A stretch of 64,000 bases of DNA from Gordonia sputi NBRC 100414 (lineage in GTDB: Bacteria; Actinomycetota; Actinomycetes; Mycobacteriales; Mycobacteriaceae): contig NZ_BAFC01000006.1 in NCBI RefSeq assembly GCF_000248055.1, forward strand, positions 28,447 through 92,446. Direction: 5' to 3'. Shown here piece by piece: positions 45,340-53,799 of the stretch; the first letter of the stretch is position 1; each line of letters starts with the position of its first letter. Under the pieces are notes generated by a model. The model saw only the letters and a list, made by a program, of their open reading frames with translations. It ran no database searches and had not been told where the DNA came from. Made by a program: the position numbers and the translations under genes.

Positions 45340-46307
45340 TGCGATTCACCTTTGGCCGTCTCGCGGTAGTGCTCGCGGCAGTGTCACTGATAGTCGGAGC
45401 CTGTTCGAGCGCCGATTCCGATTCCGATTCGTCATCGTCGTCGCCGGCCGGGCCGGTGACGATCACACATCAGTACGGCACCACCGAGATCCCCAGCACT
45501 CCCAAGCGTCCCGTCACGTTGAACTGGACCTGGGCAGACTCTCTGATCAAGCTCGACATCCCGATCACCGCAGAGTTCGTGCTGGAGGGCTACTCAGGCG
45601 AGAACAACCGATTCGAGTGGACGCCTGAGCATTCGTCGACCGTCGTGCCCTACACAGCGACGCCGGATATCGCGACCCTCGCGAAGTACAAGCCGGACGT
45701 CATCCTGGCCGGCTTCCTGCCCGACAAGGCGTCGTGGGAGCGCCTCCAACAGATCGCCCCCACCATCCCCGTACTCAAGCAGGGCACCCAGGTGGACAGC
45801 TGGGAGGATGTGACCACCACGGCTGGCGAGATCTTTGACAAGCGAAAACAAGCCGCCGATGCTGTCACAGAAGTCAATGATGAACTCGCACAAGTCAAGT
45901 CGGAGTACCCGAAGGCTCAAGGCAAGACGTTCTCGTTCGCTCAGTTCACTCACGAGAATCAGCTCGGCGTGATCACCTCCGACAACGACGCCGCGTCGAA
46001 GCTGATGGGTCAGATGGGTTTGGTACTCGACCCGACGGTGAAGTCGTTGTCCCCCAACGGCGATCGCACTCTTGTGTCCCCTGAGCGGATCGACGTGCTC
46101 CGCTCGGACCTGCTGATTCTCTGGCCACTGGCGGGAGGACCCGAGGCCTTCGAGAAGGTTCCGGGCTTCACGTCACTACCCGCAGTACAGCGCGGCAGCA
46201 CTGTGTACCTGGACAACAACAACGCGGCAGCCTTCAGCAGCCCGTCGATCTACTCCGTGCCGTGGGCGATCAAGAAGGTCGAACCCGCCCTGGCCAGGAT
46301 TCAGTGA
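45339..46307 (+). CDS. Iron-siderophore ABC transporter substrate-binding lipoprotein (FecB-like)
   Basis: The 322-residue protein has a lipoprotein signal (LAVVLAAVSLIVGAC), an Asp/Ser-rich linker and a class III periplasmic-binding fold: TITHQYGTTEIPSTPKRPV, then LAKYKPDVILAGFLPD, and GFTSLPAVQRGSTVYLD. It should bind a ferric siderophore outside the membrane and hand it to an ABC permease that is not adjacent. The palindrome over its start codon predicts repression by IdeR when iron is plentiful. There is no Shine-Dalgarno, which fits a leaderless message. The stop codon lies in a 17-bp tandem repeat. Confidence 0.9.
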   Translation: MRFTFGRLAVVLAAVSLIVGACSSADSDSDSSSSSPAGPVTITHQYGTTEIPSTPKRPVTLNWTWADSLIKLDIPITAEFVLEGYSGENNRFEWTPEHSSTVVPYTATPDIATLAKYKPDVILAGFLPDKASWERLQQIAPTIPVLKQGTQVDSWEDVTTTAGEIFDKRKQAADAVTEVNDELAQVKSEYPKAQGKTFSFAQFTHENQLGVITSDNDAASKLMGQMGLVLDPTVKSLSPNGDRTLVSPERIDVLRSDLLILWPLAGGPEAFEKVPGFTSLPAVQRGSTVYLDNNNAAAFSSPSIYSVPWAIKKVEPALARIQ

Positions 46308-46365
46308 CATGCACGATTCAGTGACATGCACGATTCAGTGACATGCACGATTCAGTGACATGCAA
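46298..46365. repeat. Four 17-bp tandem repeats across a stop codon
   Basis: GATTCAGTGACATGCAC is repeated at 46298, 46315, 46332 and 46349, the last copy with one change. TGA occurs in every copy (46305, 46322, 46339, 46356), so stops fall in all three frames; the first is the stop of the siderophore-binding protein gene. Confidence 0.92.
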
Positions 46366-46478
46366 GCCAGAGACTCTCGCGGACAGACGATTCGCGTGAG
46401 CCTGTCCGTCGGCGCCGCCCGGTTCAACGCCGACGGGGATCAGGTCCGGGATCAGGTCAGGAGAATCGGATCACCCAG

Positions 46479-47357
46479 TTACTTCTTCTTGGTTTCCGGA
46501 AGCACGCCCGCGTCGATCACGGCCTTCACATACGGTCGGGAACGCACGAGTAGTTCGTCGACATCCTCACTCGCCCATGCCAAACCAGTGATGGCATCGG
46601 TCTCGGCTTCGATCGCGCGGTAGAGATCGAGGCCGGCCGCGGTCAGCTCGTGCCCGTCGTCGACCCTGGTGGCAAGCCCACGCTCGACGAGCCTGGCAAC
46701 CGACGCCTCCCACGCCTTGTCCGACCAGCCGCGGGTCAGCTGGGCGAGTCGTCGACCCAATGCTCGACGTCGAATCGTCGGGTCGGGCAGCCCTGCCTCG
46801 TGGAAGGCCGCAGCGTCGATTCCGTCGAGACCGTTCTGGACGAGGACCGCAATGTGGTTGTCTCCCCGCCACTCCCGCAGCACCGATAGCGCGTGCCAGA
46901 GCGCGAGGTGGGGAGAATCCGGTGGCGTCAACGCCGCCCACGCCGCGGCAAGCGACCTGCCTCCCACCGGGAGACTCGACGCGATGTCGTGGTAACGCTC
47001 AGCGAGAGAAGCCATTTCAGGTTCGACGACCCGCTCGCCCAGTATGTCGCGGAACTGTGCGTCGAGCATCTGCTCTCGACGCGCGGCAACCTTGTCGAGA
47101 CCTACCTTGCGCGCCGACTCCCAGGCGTTGTTGATCAGCTCAGGCGCGAAGTTATAGAACGACGAGACCACGACCGGGGCTGCGCAGTCGCCCAGCGGCG
47201 CGCCGCGTGCTCCGACATAGAATGCATGCGCGTCGAGGCCCAGATCGTTCTGTGCCGCAGTGAGTCCCGGGTTGAAGTAGGCGAGGACGTGGAACGGCTC
47301 GAGAGTTTCATACGCCAACCTGGCGCGGGCGGCTGCGGTGTCGTCGACGGTGACCAT
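46479..47357 (-). CDS. SCO6745-like helix-rich protein of unknown function
   Basis: The 292-residue protein resembles the actinobacterial SCO6745 family: LAYETLEPFHVLAYFNP, then RGAPLGDCAAPVVVSSFYNF, and LALWHALSVLREWRGDNHIAVL with its conserved R-G-D-x-H. The C-terminal part (VARLVERGLATRVDDGHELT, then GLDLYRAIEAETD) looks like a MarR-type winged helix. Members are found near varied genes and have no known role. ATG 47357 follows GGGTGGAGCGC and is preferred to longer starts. Confidence 0.78.
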   Translation of the reverse strand: MVTVDDTAAARARLAYETLEPFHVLAYFNPGLTAAQNDLGLDAHAFYVGARGAPLGDCAAPVVVSSFYNFAPELINNAWESARKVGLDKVAARREQMLDAQFRDILGERVVEPEMASLAERYHDIASSLPVGGRSLAAAWAALTPPDSPHLALWHALSVLREWRGDNHIAVLVQNGLDGIDAAAFHEAGLPDPTIRRRALGRRLAQLTRGWSDKAWEASVARLVERGLATRVDDGHELTAAGLDLYRAIEAETDAITGLAWASEDVDELLVRSRPYVKAVIDAGVLPETKKK

Positions 47358-47482
47358 GCGCTCCACCCTCGCGGCGGGAAGGCCCCGCGTCAAGGATGGC
47401 GTCGACGAACCGGCCCGGGAAGTTTGCTCAACAGCCAGACAGATTCTCCTTGACATGTCCGATTTGACGGGTACGTTGGATG

Positions 47483-47498
47483 TAGAACATAAGTTCGA
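47483..47498 (+). promoter_or_regulatory. LexA (SOS) box
   Basis: TAGAACATAAGTTCGA matches the actinobacterial SOS box, with perfect GAAC and GTTC arms around four bases. It overlaps the probable -10 region of a promoter whose -35 is TTGACG (47464-47469). The HNH gene starts 18 bp downstream, so it should be induced by DNA damage. Confidence 0.85.
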
Positions 47499-47515
47499 TA
47501 CCGGAGACGGGCGGC

Positions 47516-49141
47516 ATGGGGACCGAGACTTCAGACATCCACGAGGGGCAACCAACGGGCGACGATGATGCGTCGAATCCTGTTGCGCTGTATGAACAAT
47601 TGCATGCATTGCTCGACCAGCTCGACGTCGTCGATACCAGTGGCGCAACGGAAGCCGAGGTGGCGGCCACGGCGATCGAGCACGAGCGCGCGGTGCGCAG
47701 AATGATCTCGATCGGCAACAGTCGAATCATGGATGTGTCCAATCGTGCGGCCTATCGTGCTGTCGGCAAACACTCGTTGTCCGACTTCATGATGGGCCCG
47801 CTGCGCCTACACGACGCAACCAAGCGCAGAGGGCAGATCCTTGCCCTCGAAGAGACCTTCACGATCACCGGCGACACGATGCCCCCTACCTACCCTCTGC
47901 TCGCCGACGCCTTGCGCAGCGGCGCACTCGGTGCCGATCACCTCACCGCAGCACTCACTGTTCTGAACAAGATCCCGCAGGGCATCGATGCGGAACAGCT
48001 GACCCGCGCCGAAGCCGAAGTTGCCGGGTTCGCACAGAATCTCGCGCCGCGCCAGATTCTCGCCGCAGGCAATCGTCTGCTCGCCTACCTCGACCCGGAC
48101 GGCACGATCACCGACGACAACGACCGCAAGCGTCAGCGCCGCCTCACCATCGATAATCAAGACACACAGTCGATGTCACGAATTCTCGGCACCCTCGATC
48201 CCACAACCCGCGCGATGCTCGATACAGCACTCGCAGCGTGGGCGGCACCCGGAATGAACAATCCCGACGACGAGGCCTCTCCCACCGGCAGCAACGAGTT
48301 CGCCGATGCGGGCGCGCTCAAGGAGGCAGCGGCCCGCGACACTCGCACCCAGTCGCAGCGCAACCACGACGCGCTCTCCGCAATTCTCAGGGCAGTCCTC
48401 GACGGCGGGCTGCTCGGCGCCAGTCATCGCGGACTTCCGCCACACCTCGTCGTACGCATCTCCGACACGCAGCTCCGTGAGTACGCGGGCTACGGACAGA
48501 CCACTACCGGCGCCGACATCCCGATGCCCGACTTGATCCGGTTGGCCGCTCAATCGGTCATGCACCTGGCCGTGTTCTCCGAGCACACCGGCGCGCCTCT
48601 CTACTTCGGCACAGCCAACCGCCTCGCAAACGAGTCGCAGCGGTTCATGCTGTTCGCGCAGTACGGCGGATGCTCCATGCCCGACTGCCCCCGCCCCTTC
48701 AGTCACTCCGAAATCCATCACGCCGAACAGGATTGGGCAAAGGGCGGACGCACCGACATCGACGAGCTCGCACCGGCCTGCGGACCCCACAACCGCGCGG
48801 TCGGCGACGGCCCCGGGCAGTTCACCACAGAGAAGATCCCCGACGGCCCCGATCGCGGGAGATACGGTTGGCGATCCAACCCCGACCCGGCGTTCCCGGA
48901 CAGAGAAAACACACTGCGCACCAACAACATTCACGATCTCGACGCGATCATCGACGAGAAACTCGAGCGATGGCGAGCCGAGCTGACGCCGCCAGTCGCG
49001 GTACCAAAATCCCCAACTCCACCGCCGGCAGACCCGCGACCCATCGACGACTACACCTACCCCGAGGACGTCGCCGACGAGATCGTGCGCATGCTGCACG
49101 ACGGCAGCCTGATCACCGTCGGCGAACTCGAACCCGTCTGA
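47516..49141 (+). CDS. DUF222 / HNH endonuclease protein (13E12 repeat family)
   Basis: The 541-residue protein belongs to the 13E12 (DUF222) family, which is repeated in genomes of this order. The N-terminal helical DUF222 domain (residues about 40-340) is followed by a zinc-supported HNH nuclease domain: CSMPDCPRPFSHSEIHHAEQ, then WAKGGRTDIDELAPACGPHNRAV, with the His pair and two Cys pairs kept. The tail is Pro-rich. Some family members in M. tuberculosis have SOS boxes; this one has a clear LexA box 18 bp before the start. ATG 47516 follows GGAGACGGGCGGC. The biological role is unknown. Confidence 0.92.
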   Translation: MGTETSDIHEGQPTGDDDASNPVALYEQLHALLDQLDVVDTSGATEAEVAATAIEHERAVRRMISIGNSRIMDVSNRAAYRAVGKHSLSDFMMGPLRLHDATKRRGQILALEETFTITGDTMPPTYPLLADALRSGALGADHLTAALTVLNKIPQGIDAEQLTRAEAEVAGFAQNLAPRQILAAGNRLLAYLDPDGTITDDNDRKRQRRLTIDNQDTQSMSRILGTLDPTTRAMLDTALAAWAAPGMNNPDDEASPTGSNEFADAGALKEAAARDTRTQSQRNHDALSAILRAVLDGGLLGASHRGLPPHLVVRISDTQLREYAGYGQTTTGADIPMPDLIRLAAQSVMHLAVFSEHTGAPLYFGTANRLANESQRFMLFAQYGGCSMPDCPRPFSHSEIHHAEQDWAKGGRTDIDELAPACGPHNRAVGDGPGQFTTEKIPDGPDRGRYGWRSNPDPAFPDRENTLRTNNIHDLDAIIDEKLERWRAELTPPVAVPKSPTPPPADPRPIDDYTYPEDVADEIVRMLHDGSLITVGELEPV

Positions 49142-49158
49142 CGGCGGCGCCGATTGCG

Positions 49159-49178
49159 GCGCGGTTAAATCGCCGCGC
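49159..49178 (+). terminator. Terminator-like hairpin after the HNH gene
   Basis: GCGCGG (49159-49164) pairs with CCGCGC (49173-49178) around an eight-base loop, 18 bp after the stop codon. A U-tract is lacking. Confidence 0.45.
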
Positions 49179-49219
49179 TCCTGTTGCGGATTTCGAGCGA
49201 ATCCCGCACATTTGTCGAC

Positions 49220-49239
49220 AGTTGATCGTATGGTCAACT
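49220..49239 (+). promoter_or_regulatory. Candidate TetR operator
   Basis: AGTTGATCGTATGGTCAACT is an imperfect 20-bp palindrome with perfect 6-bp arms, 29 bp before the TetR gene, and could mediate autorepression of the TetR-MFS operon. TATGGT inside it could be a -10 element. Confidence 0.6.
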
Positions 49240-49267
49240 CGCACCGACAGATGACCAGGGGGATTCG

Positions 49268-49966
49268 TTGCGTCGAATGACTTTCGAGGACCGGCGGCAA
49301 GCGCTGGTCGATGCCGCAGTCCGCGTCATCGCACGAGATGGGCTTGCCGCTGCGACGACCAGGGCGATCGTCGGCGAGGCAGGGATGCCTCAGGGCGCGC
49401 TCTTCTACATCTTCTCCTCCCGCGATGCGCTGATCACCGAGGTCATCACGCACATCACCGAGCAGGAGCGCCTCACCGCGGTGTTGTCTGCCGACATGGT
49501 CGCCGAGGACGCGAGCCTCCACGAGGTGCTCAGCGAAGCCATGCTCGGCTACCTGCGCATGCTCGAAGAGGACCCAGCGCGTGAGCTCGCGCTCCTCGAG
49601 GTGGCGACACACGCGATCCGCCACGATCGCGCAGCCGTCAACAAGCAGTGGCAGACATACCGCAGCGCCGTCGCCGACGCACTGAGCTACCTGGCCGACC
49701 GCATGTCGATCACGTGGGAGCTACCGCTGACGCAGGTCGCCCATCTGGTGACCTCCGCGATCGACGGCCTGACGCTGTCGTGGCTGACCGACCGCGACAC
49801 CGAGGCTGCGCGCCGCAATATCGACGTACTCGCCACCGCGATCGTCACGCTCGCCGCACCGACAGCGGGCTCCGCGGCGGCACCGGAAGCACAGTCGGAA
49901 CCGGACACACATGCAGCACCGGAAGCACCGGAAGCACCCACAGCACCGGAGACCGACGCACGGTGA
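49268..49966 (+). CDS. TetR family regulator
   Basis: The 232-residue protein has a TetR DNA-binding domain (AAVRVIARDGLAAATTRAI, then GMPQGALFYIFSSRDALI) and a helical ligand domain of about 130 residues. The last 35 residues are an Ala/Pro/Glu-rich tail with APEAPEAP repeats, unusual for TetR proteins. TTG 49268 is supported by GGGGGATTC five bases upstream; ATG 49277 is the alternative. It overlaps the MFS gene by four bases (GTGA), so the pair is translationally coupled and the repressor probably controls the transporter. Confidence 0.88.
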   Translation: MRRMTFEDRRQALVDAAVRVIARDGLAAATTRAIVGEAGMPQGALFYIFSSRDALITEVITHITEQERLTAVLSADMVAEDASLHEVLSEAMLGYLRMLEEDPARELALLEVATHAIRHDRAAVNKQWQTYRSAVADALSYLADRMSITWELPLTQVAHLVTSAIDGLTLSWLTDRDTEAARRNIDVLATAIVTLAAPTAGSAAAPEAQSEPDTHAAPEAPEAPTAPETDAR

Positions 49967-51243
49967 CTCTCGATCACGACGCCGACCACAGCCCGACGAC
50001 CCCGTGGCAACGCGTACCGTCGAAGTGGGTCGGCCTCTTCGGACTCTCCTGGCTCGGCATCTGGCTCGCGCAACTCGCGCCATTCCAGCTCACTCTTCCC
50101 AACCAGATCAACGACTGGCTCGATATCGGCACCAACGTCGACGAAAGCAATTGGCAGCGAAGCGTTCTCACATTCGGTGTGGTATCGGGTATCTCCGCGG
50201 TGTTCGCGCTCGTCGCATTCCCACTCACGGGTTCCCTATCAGATCGCACGACGAGTCGCTACGGACGACGTCGACCGTGGATCATCGGCGGCACCGCGTT
50301 GTTCGCAGCGGGGCTCATCGGACTTGGCTTCTCCGACAACATCATTGCGATAACCGTCGGGTGGTGCGCGGCGCTGACCGGCTTCAGCGCCGTGTCGGCG
50401 GCCCTCACCGCTCTGATCAGCGACCAGGTTCCCGTCTTCCAACGCGGCGTCGTATCGAGTTGGGTGTCGGCCCCGCAGGCGATCGGCGTGATCATCGGTA
50501 TCGCGCTGGTGTCGGCGTTCGGGCTCGGCTTCCTCCCGTCGTACGCGCTTTTCGCGGTCGTACTGATCGCCTGCGTCGCACCGTTCGTGATGTACCTCGA
50601 CGATCCGCCCATCCCGCGTCATGACAAAGGCAGGATCAGTTTCCGCGCCGTCGTATCCGAGCTGTGGGTCTCGCCACGCGAGCACCCCGATTTCGGGTGG
50701 ACGCTACTCGGCCGCGTGTTGGTGAATCTTGGTAACGCCCTTGGTACTTCGCTGCTCTTCTTCTTTCTGAAGTTCGGCATCCACTCCACCGACGCCGACA
50801 ACGACATCCTGCTGGTGACAGCGGTCTACATGGTGTTCGTCGTCATCAGTGCGCTGGTGTCGGGCAAGCTGAGCGACATTGTCGGGAGACGAAAGCCGTT
50901 CGTCCTCGCCGCAGGCGTGTCGCAGGGTGCCGCGGCTGTCTGCATCGCAGTCGTCGCCGACCTCCCCATGACGATGGTCGCGGCCGCACTGCTCGGCGCT
51001 GGTTTCGGCGCGTTCCTCGGTGTCGACCAAGCGCTGGCAACACAGGTTCTCCCCGACGCCGAGCACAACGGTCAGGACCTGGGAATCATGAACATCGCGA
51101 TGGCCGTCCCGCAGGCACTCGGACCTCTGGTCGGCGCCGCAATCGTCGAGGTAACCGGCGGTTTCAGTGGATTGTTCGCCGCGTCAGCAGTTTTCGGAAT
51201 ACTGGGCGGCGTGTCGGTTCTGCTGGTACGCAGCGTGCGATAG
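49963..51243 (+). CDS. MFS transporter
   Basis: The 426-residue protein has 12 predicted membrane segments and MFS motif A variants in both halves: GSLSDRTTSRYGRRRP between helices 2 and 3, and GKLSDIVGRRKP between helices 8 and 9. GTNVDESNWQRSVLTFG lies at the first periplasmic loop. Its pattern is nearer to sugar/GPH-like MFS proteins than to drug exporters, but the substrate is unknown. GTG 49963 overlaps the TetR stop codon. The frame is open far upstream, but that part reads antisense-like sequence. Confidence 0.88.
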   Translation: MTLDHDADHSPTTPWQRVPSKWVGLFGLSWLGIWLAQLAPFQLTLPNQINDWLDIGTNVDESNWQRSVLTFGVVSGISAVFALVAFPLTGSLSDRTTSRYGRRRPWIIGGTALFAAGLIGLGFSDNIIAITVGWCAALTGFSAVSAALTALISDQVPVFQRGVVSSWVSAPQAIGVIIGIALVSAFGLGFLPSYALFAVVLIACVAPFVMYLDDPPIPRHDKGRISFRAVVSELWVSPREHPDFGWTLLGRVLVNLGNALGTSLLFFFLKFGIHSTDADNDILLVTAVYMVFVVISALVSGKLSDIVGRRKPFVLAAGVSQGAAAVCIAVVADLPMTMVAAALLGAGFGAFLGVDQALATQVLPDAEHNGQDLGIMNIAMAVPQALGPLVGAAIVEVTGGFSGLFAASAVFGILGGVSVLLVRSVR

Positions 51244-51269
51244 ATCGCCCGGCGCCGCCGCCATACCCG

Positions 51270-51309
51270 TTGGCCCACAGCATTTCCCATTGGCCAACAG
51301 CATTTCCCA
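51270..51309. repeat. 20-bp duplication in the MFS-ceramidase gap
   Basis: TTGGCC(C/A)ACAGCATTTCCCA occurs at 51270-51289 and 51290-51309, and shorter echoes (CATTCACAAC, twice) follow to about 51360. No gene is seen in the 212-bp gap. Confidence 0.65.
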
Positions 51310-51455
51310 TTCGCCCACACCACTCCGCACCCATTCACAACACTTAGCACTCATTCACAACGCATCCACGTCTCCACTCATCGACAACAGCCACTAATCC
51401 ACAACGCATCCATCGTCCATGCAGTCGAACGTCCACATTTCACCAGGGGGTCGAG

Positions 51456-53576
51456 ATGAGCACCAACGCATCCCGCGGAACGCCGCACCACACTTCACAC
51501 GACGACGCCGCACCGAGCGGAGTGAGCCGACGCGGATTCCTCGGCGCCTCCGCGGCGGCTGTCGGAGCAGGCGTGGTCGGGATCGCCATGACAGGCTTAC
51601 TCGGAGCCGGAACAGCAACGGCCGCACCGTCGTCGGGCTATCTCGTGGGGGCGGGCAAGGGCGATCTCACCGGCGCCATCGCAGACCAGGGAATGATGGG
51701 CTACTCCGACCTCAGCCAGGTCGCCACCGGTCTGCTGCAACGCGTGTGGGCGCGCGCCTACATCATCGCCGACGCCGCGTCGGGCAAGCGCATAGTGTTC
51801 GTCAACGCCGATCTGGCCTGCCTGTTCGAGTCCCACCGCGTCGGCGTGATGGACGAACTGCGCCAACGATTCGGCAACCTCTACACCGAGGACAACGTCA
51901 ATCTCAACGCCACTCACAACCACAACACGTGCGGCGGAACCGCCTGGGACTACGCGTATACGCTTGCAGCGTTGGGTCATCGGGAGAACTCCTACCGCGC
52001 TGAGGTGGCTGGCCTCGTCGACGCAATCGTGGCTGCCCACCACTCGCTCGCGCCGGACACACTCGAGCTCGGGCATTCCGAGCTACACGACGCCAGCGCC
52101 AACCGATCGCTGCAGGCGTTCGTCAACAATCCGACTCCCGATCGTCGACACTTCCCCGAGCACATCGATCCGCAGGTCACTTCGCTGCGACTTCGTGAGG
52201 GCGGCAACGTCATCGGCGAGATCACCTGGTTCGCCACACACGGCACGTCGTTGACCGACGCCAATACGTTGATCTCTATCGACAACAAGGGCTATGCGTC
52301 GTACCTCGCCGAGCAGAGCAACCCCGACGTCGTCGCATCGTTCCCGCAAACCAACGCAGGCGACATGACTCCGAATCTCGCTGTGCGCAAACTACATCCG
52401 TCCGGGCCGACCGAGGATCACCGCGCCAACTGCACGATCATCGGACAGCGACAGTTCAAGGCCGGCGAACGAGCATTCGCCGCGGCGCGCTCGCTGACCG
52501 GCGGGCTGTCCTACGCCTACCGTTTTCTGAACCTTTCCGACATCGCGATCGACGGCGCTTACACCCCTGACGGACGCGCGGCACGTACGAGCCCCGCCAT
52601 CATGGGTGCCGCAGCGGCGGCGACGAGCACCGAGGACAACACGCGCAGCCAGCTCTCCTTCCTCAAGGAGGGCACCGTCCTGCCCTTCGCCGCAGCGCTC
52701 GGCGCGACGTCGAAAGTCACTCCGCCCGAATGGGTTCAGCAGGTCCAAGCACCGAAGCTGCCGTTGTTCCCCCTCGGCTACATGCCGCCTCACCCGTGGA
52801 TTCAGCAGATTCTGCCGATCCAGCTGATCCGCATCGGCGATCTGGTGCTCGCAGCAGCACCCGCCGAGTTCACCATCACCGCGGGGCTGCGCGTGCGTCG
52901 GATCGTGGCGTCGGCATTCTCGTTGCCACTGGAAAACGTTCTGCTGCAGGGATACTCGAACGGCTACAGCCAGTACGTCACCACTCCCGAGGAGTACCTC
53001 TCCCAGCAGTACGAGGGCGGCGAGACCCTCTTCGGTCGGTACACCCTGTGCGCATACATGCAGGAATTCGACAGGCTCGCACGCGAGATGGCAGCCGGGA
53101 AACCGTCATCGCGCGGCCCGAAGCCGCCGGACCAGCGCGGACCTCAACCCGATCTGCTGACCCCGGTACCCGCCGATACCCCCATCAGTGGTCGACGCTT
53201 CGGCGACGTCGTGCGTGGACCGAAGACCTCATACCGGTCCGGTGAGACGGTGTCGGTCGAGTTCTGCGGCGCACACCCCTCCAACAAGGTGCACAGGGTG
53301 CGGCAGGGAAGCAGCGCGGCCAAGGATGGCTACTTCGTCGTCGAACGGTACGAGGCGGGTCGCTGGGTCGCGGCCGCCGACGACAACACCTGGGGCACCG
53401 AACTCGCCTGGAAGCGGCCGGCCGGCAGTTCGACGGCGTCGAGCGTGACCATCCGTTGGACGACCGGCTCCGGAGTTTCGGGGCGCCACCGCATCCGGTA
53501 CTTCGGCGACGTCAAGCGGGCCGGCGGCGCGCTGTCGTCGTTCGTCGGGACGAGTCCCGCCTTCGACGTGAAGTGA
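51456..53576 (+). CDS. Neutral/alkaline ceramidase, Tat-exported
   Basis: The 706-residue protein has a twin-arginine signal (VSRRGFLGASAAAVGAGVV) and the two domains of neutral ceramidases, which split N-acylsphingosine. The catalytic domain shows GAGKGDLTGAIADQGMMGY, the zinc-binding region NATHNHNTCGG (His residues), FATHGTSL and SFPQTNAGDMTPNLA (about residue 302). In characterised ceramidases the last motif is G-D-V/M-S-P-N with Ser as nucleophile; here it reads Thr. The C-terminal immunoglobulin-like domain (SVEFCGAHPSNK to HRIRYFGDVK) is complete. ATG 51456 follows CAGGGGGTCGAG. It may act on host or environmental sphingolipids. Confidence 0.9.
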   Translation: MSTNASRGTPHHTSHDDAAPSGVSRRGFLGASAAAVGAGVVGIAMTGLLGAGTATAAPSSGYLVGAGKGDLTGAIADQGMMGYSDLSQVATGLLQRVWARAYIIADAASGKRIVFVNADLACLFESHRVGVMDELRQRFGNLYTEDNVNLNATHNHNTCGGTAWDYAYTLAALGHRENSYRAEVAGLVDAIVAAHHSLAPDTLELGHSELHDASANRSLQAFVNNPTPDRRHFPEHIDPQVTSLRLREGGNVIGEITWFATHGTSLTDANTLISIDNKGYASYLAEQSNPDVVASFPQTNAGDMTPNLAVRKLHPSGPTEDHRANCTIIGQRQFKAGERAFAAARSLTGGLSYAYRFLNLSDIAIDGAYTPDGRAARTSPAIMGAAAAATSTEDNTRSQLSFLKEGTVLPFAAALGATSKVTPPEWVQQVQAPKLPLFPLGYMPPHPWIQQILPIQLIRIGDLVLAAAPAEFTITAGLRVRRIVASAFSLPLENVLLQGYSNGYSQYVTTPEEYLSQQYEGGETLFGRYTLCAYMQEFDRLAREMAAGKPSSRGPKPPDQRGPQPDLLTPVPADTPISGRRFGDVVRGPKTSYRSGETVSVEFCGAHPSNKVHRVRQGSSAAKDGYFVVERYEAGRWVAAADDNTWGTELAWKRPAGSSTASSVTIRWTTGSGVSGRHRIRYFGDVKRAGGALSSFVGTSPAFDVK

Positions 53577-53592
53577 TGCCGTGGCCGCACAG

Positions 53593-53763
53593 CATGACCG
53601 GCCTGACTAGGTGACGGGCCTGACGAGATGACGGGTCCAGCGCGATGACAGGCCCGGCGCGATGACAGGCCCGGTGCGATGACAGGTCCAGCGCGATGAC
53701 AGGTCCAGCGCGATGACAGGCCCGGCGGGATGACAGGCCCGGCGCGATGACGCACGGCCCGAC
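53593..53763. repeat. Array of about ten 17-bp repeats
   Basis: The unit GATGACAGGCCCGGCGC and variants run head-to-tail from 53593 to about 53763, starting 17 bp after the ceramidase stop codon. TGA occurs in nearly every unit. There are no spacers, so it is a minisatellite and not CRISPR. It fills almost all of the gap before the guanine deaminase gene. Confidence 0.9.
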
Positions 53764-53799
53764 AGGCCGAACCGTCGAACCTGTGGTTGGGTTGTGCGC

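Noticed and set aside
49648..49962. N-terminal extension of the MFS transporter by 105 codons
   Set aside because: That part overlaps the TetR gene in another frame and is Arg/Thr-rich without hydrophobic segments. GTG 49963 gives a normal MFS start and a typical 4-bp overlap.
53593..53763. Regular repeats that could be read as a CRISPR array
   Set aside because: The units are contiguous without unique spacers, are only 17 bp and degenerate, and no cas gene is near.
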